Shown: positions 25,645 through 37,160 of the stretch, piece by piece
Numbering within the stretch: the stretch's first letter is position 1
Layout of the letters: every line of letters starts with the position of its first letter
NCBI GenBank assembly: GCA_051294375.1
Contig: CM119263.1
Coordinates: 25,696,436-25,760,435 of the forward strand
DNA from: Paraspadella gotoi
Lineage: Eukaryota; Chaetognatha
DNA length: 64,000 nucleotides
Direction: 5' to 3'
Notes under the pieces: generated by a model
Databases searched by the model: none
Told to the model about the DNA's origin: nothing
What the model saw: only the letters and a program-made list of their open reading frames with translations
Position numbers and translations under genes: made by a program

Positions 25645-26151
25645 GTCGGATCTGCTTATCAGCAGATTCCAACCCGATAATCCGCTTTGTCGGTCCGTCG
25701 GTCCTACCCCTAAATCCTGTCGGTAAATCATTATTATTTTATCACAACATCAAATTATGATGAAGAGACAGTAATAATTGTTATGTGTTAGTGACAGAAC
25801 CGTTCAATATAAGCAGTTCCTGAGCTTCGGATCAGGCTGTAAAACCGTGTTACAGGCGGGTTAAGCGCCCCATCCCTCTTAACTGCTAGGCGACCACCGG
25901 GCTAGAACCCCGGCTCTTTGGGTTGGGAGGCTAATGACTTGCCTCCGGCACTCATGGCCACTGATGAATGGTTGGTGGATTTTAGTCCACCATAATGATA
26001 AATTATGCAAAAAAAAAAAAAAAAAAAAGATGTTCGTCCATCCGTCTGAAGGTCCGTCCCACCTTTTCTTTAAACTCCAATTATTCGTGATTGGATGGAT
26101 GAATTGGAATAAAATTGTGTGGGTAAGAATCTGCTGATAAGCAGATCCGAC
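25645..26151. mobile_element. Non-autonomous DNA transposon with ~25-base terminal inverted repeats and TA flanks
   Basis: Left end GTCGGATCTGCTTATCAGCA and right end its reverse complement, each bordered by TA (25643-25644 and 26152-26153). The 507-base length, lack of a transposase frame and TA target duplication fit a Tc1/mariner-type MITE. Confidence 0.75.
25850..25995 (-). repeat. SINE-like unit with a Pol III B-box motif, copy 1
   Basis: On the minus strand this reads CTCCAACCCAAAG-like sequence, then GGGGTTCTAGCCCGG, close to the tRNA B box. A second copy at about 61400-61560 is in plus orientation. A hairpin GGAGGC..GCCTCC precedes the B box like an anticodon arm, suggesting a tRNA-derived SINE, now inside the 25645-26151 transposon. 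Confidence 0.5.
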
Positions 26152-26597
26152 TAAAATCCTCTGGCTTTTTTGTCAGAGTTTAGAATAGTGCTGAAAATAA
26201 AGATGAAGGATAATGATTCTTTGAATTATGCCCGCATAGTTTTTCTGTCTGCAATCCCCTTGATTACGCATCCGTTCCAGAACTTTCGACTTTCTGATAC
26301 TGTGATAGCAACAATACTGACAGAAATGATTGCATTCTCAACGTGCGCGGTCATAAAAACATATGTCGCCTTCTCTGGACCTTTGGAGGAGGAAATGGTG
26401 GCCAACAATGAATTTGGGTAACTGCTATTCGACGACCGCAACCAACCTTAGGTACCAGCAGTAGGTGGTGAGTTAATCCATTTTTGTTTTCCCTCTAACG
26501 TCGAGCGCAATAGTCCAGCGCAATTTTATAATTAATAATATATATAATATATATAATTAAAAATTAATAAATTTTACTTTCGCCGACCGCGGTTATT

Positions 26598-26742
26598 GTG
26601 GCTTTTTAACAATGTAAGCCTTCATCAGCGCAAAAACGAATTGATTTGTGAAACAAATATTTTCACAAACTTTCTCTCTCTCTCTCTTGCACTGAATCTG
26701 ATGGAGGTTTACATTAAAGCCGAAACATATCCGAAATTTGTT
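26598..26742. repeat. Short palindromic element with AAGCCTTCATCAGC-type arms
   Basis: The left arm (GTAAGCCTTCATCAGCG near 26620) and right arm (CTGATGGAGGTTTACATTAAAGCCGAAAC near 26698-26726) are inverted copies around a CT tract. Single arms with the same motif occur at 23765, 36260 and 38570. Confidence 0.55.
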
Positions 26743-28039
26743 TCTTAATAAAACTCGTATGTAAACAAAGAAAGGAAAAACAATATTTTTGTGTTATATT
26801 TTTTAAACGGTTAGCAATTGGGTTAAGGTTGGTTTGGGATTAGGGGTGGTTAGGAATTTGTAACAAAAAGTTTTTCTATCCTTACCAGTATCTTTTTTTA
26901 TTTTTGCGTAGCGAGATTTCTATATAAGTCGCTCATAAGCGAAAAAAAACCCCGACCGAATGTAAAAATAAGCCAAACGGTCCGTTTTTATTATATATAT
27001 ATAATATCACGATATACATACTAGTGACCACAGATTGCAAAAATCACGCCATTACATAGTGACAACGTTATGTCAAAAATTTGCCACAAGAGTCAAGGTT
27101 TAATCAAAGTATTTACTATTTAAGCATCAGACGAAGGGAGCAGGTACAACTTAGTTAAATTAGAAGAATTTTCTTTACTTGTAAAGTGGAGACGATGGGA
27201 AACGGAGTGAGTGTTAATATCAAAAATTGTGCGCGAAGAAAAATTGAATTGATGAAAATCATGATTCCTCTGTAAGACAGCCTTCATTAGAAATAGCATT
27301 TACTCTTTCAAAACCGGTGACGATTTTTGACACTATATATCGTTTTTCAGTTTGATTCATTACAGATTCTCGGAGAAAACATCATATTGACTGTCATTTT
27401 ACCGGGAATTCAGAAAGTCTTTTCAAGCGATGCCCTTTCCAATCTATTTACAGTTTGGCAAACGAAACGGCAGTTATTTTCTGAAAAATTTTGTTCCCGA
27501 TGTCATTGGCAATGACGAAATTCTGTTTTCAAGACGCAAATCTCCAAAGAAGTATCGATTTTTGGGTGAAGGATTGTCTTATGATTAAAGGTCCGACTAG
27601 TTACGACATACAATAATTTTTTTTAGGTAGGGTTAATAATTTCTACAGTTGGTTCGAGAAGTTACTCTTCCAAGCTCTGAAATCCTAGCTGCTAGAAACC
27701 TTTTATTGAATCTTCATTTTTTGAAAAAAAAAATGTTTTAAAAAAAAATTTATTGGGTTCAAATTGAACAAATAACGTAAACCAATCACAGTTAAAAATA
27801 AAATCGCTTTAAATAATGCGTTCTGATAACGCGACCTACTGATTCGTTCCGAGGCCACTTAGCTTAATTAATGATTACACTTATTGAATTGTTTAATTAC
27901 CGATAAAAATTTACTTTACTTTCAGTTCACGAGCGCTAAGCGGTGCTGGCCATGAACATCGCCTTTTATATAGGCTTGGAATAGCTCTCTTCACCGTAAG
28001 CAACATTTTTGGAATGATTCCGATTATAATTTTGCATCT

Positions 28040-31000
28040 TCATTTTTTAAGCTCGTACGAACGTAATTCTTGTTTTCCATGAGCAAAATTACAAGCGTCT
28101 TTAAAGGGGCAGAAACCCTAAAAATAAGGATAATCAATAAAAACATTTTTATACATATTTAACTGAAGTAATAAATACTTTTTTCGCCCAATTCCAGCAT
28201 TCTTTCGTTTTAAACGGCGGATGTGGCTTTGAATCCTCATTCGATCCGTCGAAGTTTTCCCGCGTCGGATGAACAAAGGGGCAATGTTGACTCCAGCATG
28301 CCGCACCGTGCTTGCATAATCTTTGAGAATTTCTGTTTAGGAATTTTGATAATCGTAAATATAATGAGTAATATTAATAATTTTCATTTGAGAAAAAGAA
28401 AAAAATGTAATGTTCCATTCAGCATAATTTTACTTTCATTAGCGGAGGTAAGGGGAGGTTTAAGGTTAAGGTTTAAAAGTAATTTAAAGTTAAACGTGAT
28501 TAAGGGGTTTAGAGTTAGTGAACTTAGGTAATAATTTATATCAGTTTTTTTAATAATACAATTTTTTTACATTATTATTAAAAAGAAGACAAAATCTCAG
28601 TCGGCGAAAGTAAAATTTTACCTTCAATTCCTTACTCCTTAGCATAGTACACACTAAATAATATTTTATACAAATCAAACGAGAGCAAAGCAAATACTAA
28701 TCAATTATAACAAAGGTGTTGAATATGCCAGAACTTACGCAAATGGTCTCCTGTTGGGGTAAAAATTTTCACCATTTGTTGATGTAGCATGGTAATCACC
28801 AGATGGTTTTGCCTAAAAAATAAGTAATAAAAGCAGTTACAAAAGCATTAAGACAATAACAATTAGGATAAACCTACCTCGGTTTTAGCTTCTTCTACTA
28901 TTTTTTCGGTTTGACCTAAATAAAAATAATTTTTAACCATTAATTTAGGCTGATAAGTCATTGCTGGAGCTATATTTTTTAAGAAAAGTAAACGGTTTTG
29001 CGCTTTGGTTCTCTCAAAGTTAATGATGAAAAAAGTGACACTTAACAACCTTTATCAAACCGTTCGTTATATACTTAGGCAAACATCCCTTCATTTATAC
29101 GCAATTATGACTTAAAATTTTAGCTCAAAACCGAGTTTTAGTTCAAATAAAACGCACTTCACAAAATTTATTTGTTGCAAAACTATTAAATTTTATGCCC
29201 TAATTTTTTAGGTACCAGATGCACTGTTCATATGAAACATTTTATTAGAATTGTGAACATTTTGAAGTATTTTTGTTCAACAAATTGTAATAAAATGTAA
29301 AAATATAAGTTTTTGACCAGTCAATTTTTAAATTAATTCTTAGGTAAACAATAGATGACCAACTGCAAATGAACCGACTCAGAGGTAAAGAAGATAAGGA
29401 CCCGTAAGCCAACGATCTTGGCATTCAAATCTCAAGACAATAGACAAAAATGGACATAATTTTTTTAATTAAAAGTAGCAAAAATGATATTAATTCTGGA
29501 TTAGAAAATGCAGCAGATGATTTCAATTAATCCCTAATCGAGCCCACTTTGTCCGAGGGCTCAAATTTAATCAATTTTGTTGATAATATTCTAGCAACAT
29601 AAAAAGTAGTTTTTTTGCTGAATTCCTTGATCAAAATCACTGCCCAGTCTGCCAAGTATTAACTAAAACTTGTATTTATAAAAGAACTGCATCAGAATTC
29701 CATATTTTATTCTTTATAGTTTTAGGATTTCCTGAAGATAGCGCAATTAGTCACTTATATTTGAGGTTTTTTTCTGTCTTCACAAATGAGTAACTATAAG
29801 TAGGGGTAGCCGCACTCAATGGACAAAAAATTTCTTATATGACTCTATACCCTAGTAATTAATTTTTAAATATTTATTTATAAATAAGGCCAAAAATTTA
29901 TTTGAAAAATTTTTAATTTCAAAACCAGATTCAGATAGCTCATAAAAAGTTGTCTAAAAGTATAGTTCTTTTTTAAGATTTTTTTTATTTTTATGATAAA
30001 TAGGTTGAAAATAAGAAAAACTATAAAAAATCATCATCTTTCGCTTCACCAGTTTTTTTAGATTTTTATTGAGAAAACGTAAGAATTTTTGTTTAACTTT
30101 TTATCCATAAAAAAATTTAAAGATTTCAAAAAAAAAAAATTATTTATATTGTAATATAATAATTTTAATTAGGATAGTACCCTCATAAAAAAGCATTTTT
30201 GACAAAAAATATTTTAATACTATAATCTATGCTCATGATTGATTATTTTAACGCTGTATACATTAGCATATAAATTTCATTGGCTATGGCTACTATAAGC
30301 GAGTTATGAGAATTTTTAACATGAGTGGGACAGACCGACCGACAGACATACCGACCGACCGACAGACATACCGACAGAAATGTGACTTAGAGTTGCTCCG
30401 CGAGTACTCACGGCGCAACTAATAACAAAAATTAGTACCGCCGTTAATTTGTTGGGAAATATTATGTTTGGGTGAAACGATTGGCGAAAATATTCGAGTT
30501 TCTTCTTCCTCGTCTGAGATAAACTCCTCAAACTCTTCGTCGGATTGAAATGTCTCCGCCTCGTAGTTCATTGACTTTTGGAAACTGGGCATGAGAACCG
30601 CGGTGTCGTAAAAACCGTTGAATTTGGATTTCGTCCTAAAAAAAAATTTATTACATTTACAGTATGGTTTTTCTCGATTGTAACATTTCGTGACAGTATA
30701 TCTATGGAACTGTAAAATTTAAAAAGATTAATGATAGTCGGTTTTGAAGGTCTCGGTTTGGCATTTTGTATGATGTATCAGAACATACGTTTCTACATGG
30801 TAGTCTTATCCTTATTGGTAAAAAAAATATTATATAACTTTGGTCCCCCCTCAAAAAATTATCCATTCCCACCCCTTTCTGTTCAGCCTCTTAGATATTA
30901 TGATTTTTCATTAATGACTTTCTAACAGAAATGATGTGTGATATCTATTAAAAAACTAGGACAGATTGTAATCTAATCTTGTGTTCTATAGATACTCCTT

Positions 31001-34000
31001 CTATTTCCAGAAGACAACACTGACTTCCCCTTCCCAAATTGAGTTATTAGATATAATGATAAGTAAAATATTTTTTAAGAAAGAAAGAAAGAAAGTTAAT
31101 ACAAAGACTTATTAGAATTATGTAAAAATTCATCGATTTAAAAATGCCAGACGGCGGGCTACAAAATGAGCCATAATTTATGTATCTAGGGTGAAGGGAC
31201 TTTGAGATATCGCCACAGGAAATGTTACAATTAAGAAAAATAATACTGTAGTAGGCGCAGAACGGATTTTTAAACAAAGATTAAAACCTTACTCTGGTTG
31301 GTTCGTTCCTAGACAAGGCGGTTGTTCCCGGGTTCCGGAGTATTTATATGGAACAGGTTTAGAAAGTGGGTTAGCTGAAGCCCCAAAAACTTTAGTGTTC
31401 TCCGATCCAGTTGTCGATTTATTTCCAGAAGGCGGCGTCCCGATCGGTGGCAACGTATTAGAAATCCGGTTGGGAGATCCGAATACAGGTTGGTAATTGA
31501 CTTGCAACTCACTCAGTGCGGGTGAAACGAAAGATAAGCCTGTCACTGGTGACTCATTGTGAAACGATGGAAATAAAGAAGAATCACTCGCTGCTAATCA
31601 TTTGTCACCACAGGGGATTAAGGAAGGATCAAAAAAAGAGAAAATAAAAAGAAAATTTGAATTCAATTGCGACAAAAAATTTGGATGAAAAAACATTTCT
31701 AATTATTAATAATTAATCAATAATTACTAATACGCACCTTGCCCACTACGAATGTTTGAATTATCCTGTAATAATTTTGTGCTCAACTCTTTTTTTGAAT
31801 CTAAAGTGTTTAATAACGATGCTCCGCTTGATAAGGAGTTTGTGGCTGGGTCATTGTTTCTTGATTTAGGCAATAACTCGCCATTTTCTTGTCTGACATG
31901 CGCTAATAAATCACAAAATATAACAATTTTAAAAAAATAGATCAATTTTGCCATATGCTTTTTGAATAGAACTTACCCAGTTCTTTATCTTGTCGCAAAA
32001 AGTCAGTCGTCATTCTATTTGAATTACTTTCAAGGCCTAATATTGCTGTGTTTCCTAAATTAGTAAAAAAAATTGGAGGTTTTCGCACATTCTTAATTCC
32101 AAAATTGGGTTGATCTTTCTTTAATCTTGACACGCACCTTTTACAGATTTAACCGGATTACTTAATAAGATTTGTTCCGTCTTCCTACTCTTTTCTTCAA
32201 GCATTGATATTTCAATTGCTCGTCTTAACATTTCCATCTCTTCCATTTCAGACACTGGATGAATAGCCTGCAAGAAGCAAATACTTTTTGAGAATAACTT
32301 TAAAAAAAAAATCTTAAAAGCATAAGGATCGTCGCAATCGCAGCAAAAGCAGCAGAAGAAAAGAGAGAAAAAGAAAGAGCCCCTGCAGAGCCAGCTGCTG
32401 ACTCAAAAGGCAGCAGCAGAAGCAGTAGGAGAAAAGAAAGAAAAAAAATAAGCCCCTGCAGAGCCAGCAGCAGACTTTTTTTTCCCTATGATTATGAATC
32501 AGTGACTAGGGAAAAGAGAGAGGGAGAGAGACAAGTAATTAAAAGAGAAAAGAGAGAAAAAAATATGAAAATAAAAGAGAAAATTTGTTAGTTTTGATAA
32601 AACGTAAACAAAACATATTTAATAACTGTCCAGACTAAATTTTAAGCACATCAATGATGAGAAGCTTTATATAAATTTTCAGCTTCATACACCCAAATTT
32701 AAACATAAAAAAGGCGATCTATAATTTGGAACGCCGACGACGACAACGACGACACCACTTATGGGCAAAAGCGTTACAATATCGACGCAAACGCTAAGCG
32801 ATTGCGACGATAATTAAATCGTGGCTTATATTACCATATATCCACCATTTTCATCCCTCGGTCCGAGTGCAAGCACTTTTGACTGCTCACTATTTTGGTT
32901 TAAAATGACCGTGTTATTATTTTTGGGCGGTGGCGGATGCAATTGGGGTGGAGGATTAGCCGGAACAATATGATTCACTTTATTAGGAACTTCAAGGTTA
33001 ACAACCTAAAAATAATTGAATTCTAATGGTTATTTGTAAAAAAATAAGTATAATGTAAAAAAATTATACCGGGACCAAGTATATTGAGGCGAACTCTGGC
33101 CGATATTCCTCCTCTCCATGAGCAAAAACACATTGTTCTGGTTTTGACATAAAAGGACAGTAGCCGGCTTGCCACTTAAAACACATTTGACATTTCGGTT
33201 TCATTCGCATTTCATGTTTCCCATGAGCATACACACAAAATTCTCGTTTGGTGCAAACTCCAGTTTGTTGATAAACTTTACATATTTCTGAGAAAATAAA
33301 TTTTTAGCCTCAGTGCCGAAAACGAAATAGCCATGAAAGTAAATATTCCATCACCTGTTTTATACTTCATTCTTTTGATAGGATCAGTTTCTCTTAGCAT
33401 AAAATCGGGCAATTTTTTCATAGTATTAGCAAGTTCACGTTTTGTAGTCTTTTTAGTAGCAGTAATAAATTTTCCATCGTCGGGCTCTGGCTCGGGGGAC
33501 TGAGTTGAGACTTTTTCTTTAAAAATTGGGGGACAAATTATAATAACGTAAACACTCAAAAATAAAATGGAATTATATATTGCAGATAAGTCAACAACGT
33601 TAAACTGAATTGCAGCCATATTATCATGTTTGTAAGTAAAACATTATAACTGCTATGTCCATTGTCCAATGAAATATGGCTGCACTATCAGTTCTTACCT
33701 TGTACAGGATTTTCGTCCCAATCATCATATTTAGATTCCACGTCTGCGTCCCAGTCGCTAATTTCAGTCGCCGCCTTCATTGCTTGGTTCGCCTCTTTAT
33801 TCGCCCTTTGACGCTCCGTCTCTTGTTCTTCCAGTAATTTTCTTTGTTTTTCTTTATTCTCATTTTCCTCTCTCTCCCTTTTCTCTCTCTCCTCCCTCTC
33901 CTTTTTCTCCCTTTCTTCTCTCAGCTTCTGATTTTCCTCCCGTTCCTTCCTTTCCTTCTCTTCCTTCAGTCTCTGTTTTTCCTTTTGTTTCTTCTCTTTC

Positions 34001-35277
34001 TCCTCCTTCAGTTTTGCTTTTTTCTTCAGTTCTTCTCCAATTGAATGCGCTTCTTCGTCTCGTCGTTTCTGAAAAAAAAAAGGAATTAACATGATATGGA
34101 TGCTTCGCGCTCAAGTTGCAAAATTTAGCCAAGGAAATCGTTCTCACACCTGTTCTTCTTGAATTTCCTGCTTGGACTTCTTCTTTCTCGTTCGTTCTTC
34201 CTTCCATTCGTCGTAATTCTTTGCCTTCGTAGATCTTCTGTCCGTCGGCTTTTGGGTTCCCTCTTCGGGCGTGGAATCGCGGGACTGGAAACCGTGTTTG
34301 TCGGCCAAATACTCGTAGAACAGTTTTGCGTCGTCCTCGTCTTCAGGAATGTCAGGAGTCTCTTGCCTGCTCGCGTCGCTTCCCTATGAAGGAAAAATTA
34401 AAATTCACAAGCTGTACGGACAAGCTCTGGGAAATTTCAAGTCGTGCGTCGGTGTTCAATTACCACATCCTCATCATTGCAGTTGTTTTCGCGGGGAGTT
34501 CCTCTGTCGTCGCCCATTACATCTTTTTTCTCATTTGCTCTTCTTTCTTTTTGACGCTTCTTTTTCGCTTGGCGTTTCTCGCGCTTAATTTTTTCCTTTT
34601 CGGACTCCTGCGAAAAGTTATTATAGCAGAAAATACTAGAGAATGCCCTATTAATTCTATGAACTAATCAAAATACTTCGATTAAACTAACACAGATTAA
34701 ATTAAACCAGATTTAAATTGACCAAGTCCTACACATTCTCCCCGTTTTTATTTTCAACCTGATAAGTAGGTGGCGGCTTTTCCGGAAACGTAGGACTTTT
34801 CTTGCGGTTATGGGCGTTCCGTCGCTGGTAAGAGGAGTTAAAAGAGAAACCGAAACGCATCCCGGAAGAACGGCGTTCGAACATTTGCGAGAGAAGAAAG
34901 AATAGGATGTGATCGTCGTCAAACGGATCCAAGTTACGGCGCCCAAAGCCAAAACTGAAAAACTCGGGACCGCAATCTCCGTCAGAGTCAGAATCGTAAT
35001 CATCCTCGCGGTTTTCCGACAAATAACGATAAGCTTCGTTAATTTCCTGGAAAAATTGAAAAATTAATTTAAAAGTTCCGGGCGAGATACTACCTTGTCA
35101 GCTTAATGCCAAGATAACCTGAAATTTCTTTGTAGCGTTGTTATCGCCAGGATTTTTGTCGGGATGGTACTTGAGCGCCATCCGCTTGTAAGCGCTTTTA
35201 ATATCTGCTTCTTCGTCTTTCTCCGCATTTAGGCCCAATGCACTCAAATGCTTTAGTCTAGAACTTTCATTCGACAT
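28040..35277 (-). CDS. J-domain protein with coiled coil, four CCCH zinc fingers and a UIM (17 exons)
   Basis: Exons: 35277-35119, 35046-34759, 34607-34464, 34383-34150, 34068-33699, 33510-33355, 33287-33070, 33005-32835, 32267-32138, 32054-31977, 31902-31738, 31593-31293, 30635-30439, 28915-28878, 28812-28739, 28332-28179, 28117-28040. All phases agree, giving 984 residues. Residues 1-70 are a J domain with HPD at 38-40 and [12 protein letters not shown], the part that stimulates HSP70 ATPase. About 150-370 is a Lys/Glu coiled coil. About 451-523 holds two CCCH fingers ([34 protein letters not shown]), the usual RNA-binding type. Near 585-600, [14 protein letters not shown] fits a ubiquitin-interacting motif. 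A Ser-rich linker follows. Near 912-926, [16 protein letters not shown] resembles ZC3H14/Nab2 fingers, and the last finger ([20 protein letters not shown]) lies near the C-terminus. I know no animal family with this combination. The weakest join is exon 13 to 14 (donor GGCG|GTACTA); without it the protein would stop at TAG 30421-30419 and lose the last two fingers. Confidence 0.75.
29790..30430 (-). repeat. Dispersed repeat R2, copy in the intron of the J-domain gene
   Basis: About 640 bases matching, in reverse orientation, 35838-36600 and 3048-3450. One end carries GGGGTAGCCGCACT and the other ends with GACAGACCGACCGACAGACA repeats. It begins immediately after exon 13 (30439) and supplies the in-frame TAG at 30421-30419. 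No coding potential seen; possibly a MITE-like element. Confidence 0.65.
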
Positions 35278-35837
35278 CTTTTAGGTTAATTTTAATAATA
35301 AATAGTATTTAACTTCCGCATTTGTCTCCAAGAGAGTTTTATATGCATATATTTTCTGTTTAATATGAAAATATTGTACACAAAGTAAGAATACACAGAT
35401 ATGGCTAAATCACATTAAACATTGTGCTAACTGTCAGCGACAATTAAGGGTTCAAGAACGTTATCAGTTCTTGTGAATCATGTACGTAAAGTTTGTTTAT
35501 AAAAGCATGACGTGGCAAGTTTTAATGATTCGATGATTCCAGTGCAATCTTGAAAAAAATGAAGGAACATTGACATATATAGAAATATATCTGCGGTTTT
35601 AAAATTATCATATGCATCAACGGGAAAAAATACCAAACTCTTAAATCAGAGAAGGAAAAGGACTTGTTTTCAAAGCAGGAAGCAAACAAAATCAATGAGG
35701 ACGTTATGCGGGATTTGACGAATTTTGATTCGTCGAGTGACGTCACAAACTGGTTACACAGGTTTTGGGAGCCGCGATTGTCTACAAAATTAAACAAAAG
35801 GCCTGACTTTCGTCAAGTCCAGACGACTTTTTGATTT

Positions 35838-36600
35838 ATGGTAGCCATAGCCGATGAAATTAAAATGCTAATGTATACAACGTTAAAATAATCTATCATG
35901 AGCATAGATTTTAGTATTAAAATATTTTTTGTTAAAATTTTTTTTCTGAGGATACTAGCCTAATTAAAATTATTATATTACTATATAAAAAAAAATTGAA
36001 ATCTTAAAATTTTTTAATGGATTCCTATAGAGCATAAAAAGTTAAACAAGAAATATAATTACAGCTTTTAAAAATTCTTACGATTTCTTAGTAAAAATTT
36101 TAAAAAACTGATAAAATTATTAAAAGATGATAATAATGTTAATTTTTTATGGTTTTTCTTATTTTTGACCTATTTATCATTGTAGTGTAATCCTTTCTTT
36201 TTGTTGTGTAGAGATAATTAAGAGTTTGAAATTGATATCAACAACGATTTATTTTGTTTTAATGGACATGTTTCGGCTTAGGTACAAGCCTACTTCAGCA
36301 TTAGCAACAATAACTGTTAACACCTATTTATCATAAAATATTTAAAAAAGAATTATACTTTGTGTATACAACTTTTTATGAGCTATCTGAATCTGGTCTT
36401 AAAATTTAATTTAATTTAATTTAATTCCTATCTATAAAGAAATATTAAAAAAATAATTATTAGGATATTGAGCCATATAAGAAAATTTTTTATCCATTGA
36501 AAGTATACTTAAAAATGTTTGAGCTTGTACTCACTCTAAATTTTTGACTCGCCCCATTTAGTGCGGCTACCCCCATTTATGGAGGGGTTACTTCACTTTT
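35838..36600 (+). repeat. Dispersed repeat R2, copy interrupted by a 141-base insertion
   Basis: Starts with GGTAGCCATAGCCGATGAAA and is alignable throughout to the reverse complement of 29790-30300. At 36181-36321 it is split by an insertion flanked by the 13-base duplication ACCTATTTATCAT (36168-36180 and 36322-36334). Confidence 0.7.
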
Positions 36601-36711
36601 AACAAAGGAAGAAAAACTTATCATAATTAATCAAATGAAATTGGTACAACCAATATAATATATACATATGTTATATGCACGATATATCATTATTATACTA
36701 TAATTTAGGCA

Positions 36712-37160
36712 TGAAATTGGTATAACCAATATAAAAATTATCCATTCATTTAATAAACAAGCTATCTTGCCCCTGACTTTGGACAGGCTTTAGTGGTTTA
36801 AGGCCTTCATCACTCTTACAAGATAATGATATAGCAGGTCCCTGCAAGCTTTCAATCAAGACTTTCTCACAGTCTCATTTATTCACTCCAAGAGTACCTG
36901 GCTTCCCTATTTAATGAAGTGGTATAATATTTCGAATAATATTTTAATTGAATGAAAAAACCACTCCCTTAAGTATTAGATCGGGGAATATTATATTGTA
37001 CTCCACACTAAAATCAAAATACATGGAGCTTAAATTTATGAAACTAGTACAACCAATATAAAATTATTTATTCATTTAATAAACAAGCTATCTTGCCCTT
37101 GACTTTGGATAGGTTTTGGTAGTTTAAGGCCTCCATCATTCTTACAAGATAATGATTCAG
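36712..37160 (+). repeat. Dispersed repeat R1, partial tandem
   Basis: A unit of about 325 bases begins AAATTGGTATAACCAATATA, continues through CTTGCCCCTGACTTTGGACA and GATCGGGGAATA, and restarts at about 37040. Other copies are at 3880-4110, 10110-10330, 37479-37650, 39845-40130 and 61755-61880 (reverse). On the minus strand several copies end with the same short open frame and stop (PVQSQGQDSLFIK*). Confidence 0.65.

Larger units (their letters stand above)
25231..28039. other. Intergenic region rich in transposon remnants
   Basis: No gene seen. It contains a 507-base inverted-repeat element (25645-26151) with an embedded SINE-like unit, a block shared with 61172-62011 (about 26405-26450), a short inverted palindrome (26598-26740), and a segment shared with 61075-61345 (26780-26990). 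Bases 27000-28039 are AT-rich with nothing recognisable. Confidence 0.55.

Noticed and set aside
30316-30390. Short direct repeats GACAGACATACCGACCGACC suggestive of a CRISPR-like array
   Set aside because: Spacing is only a few bases with no distinct spacers, and it is the end of eukaryotic repeat R2.
33780-34094. Hydrophobic Phe/Leu/Ser-rich plus-strand frame
   Set aside because: Antisense of the Lys/Glu coiled-coil exon of the J-domain gene.
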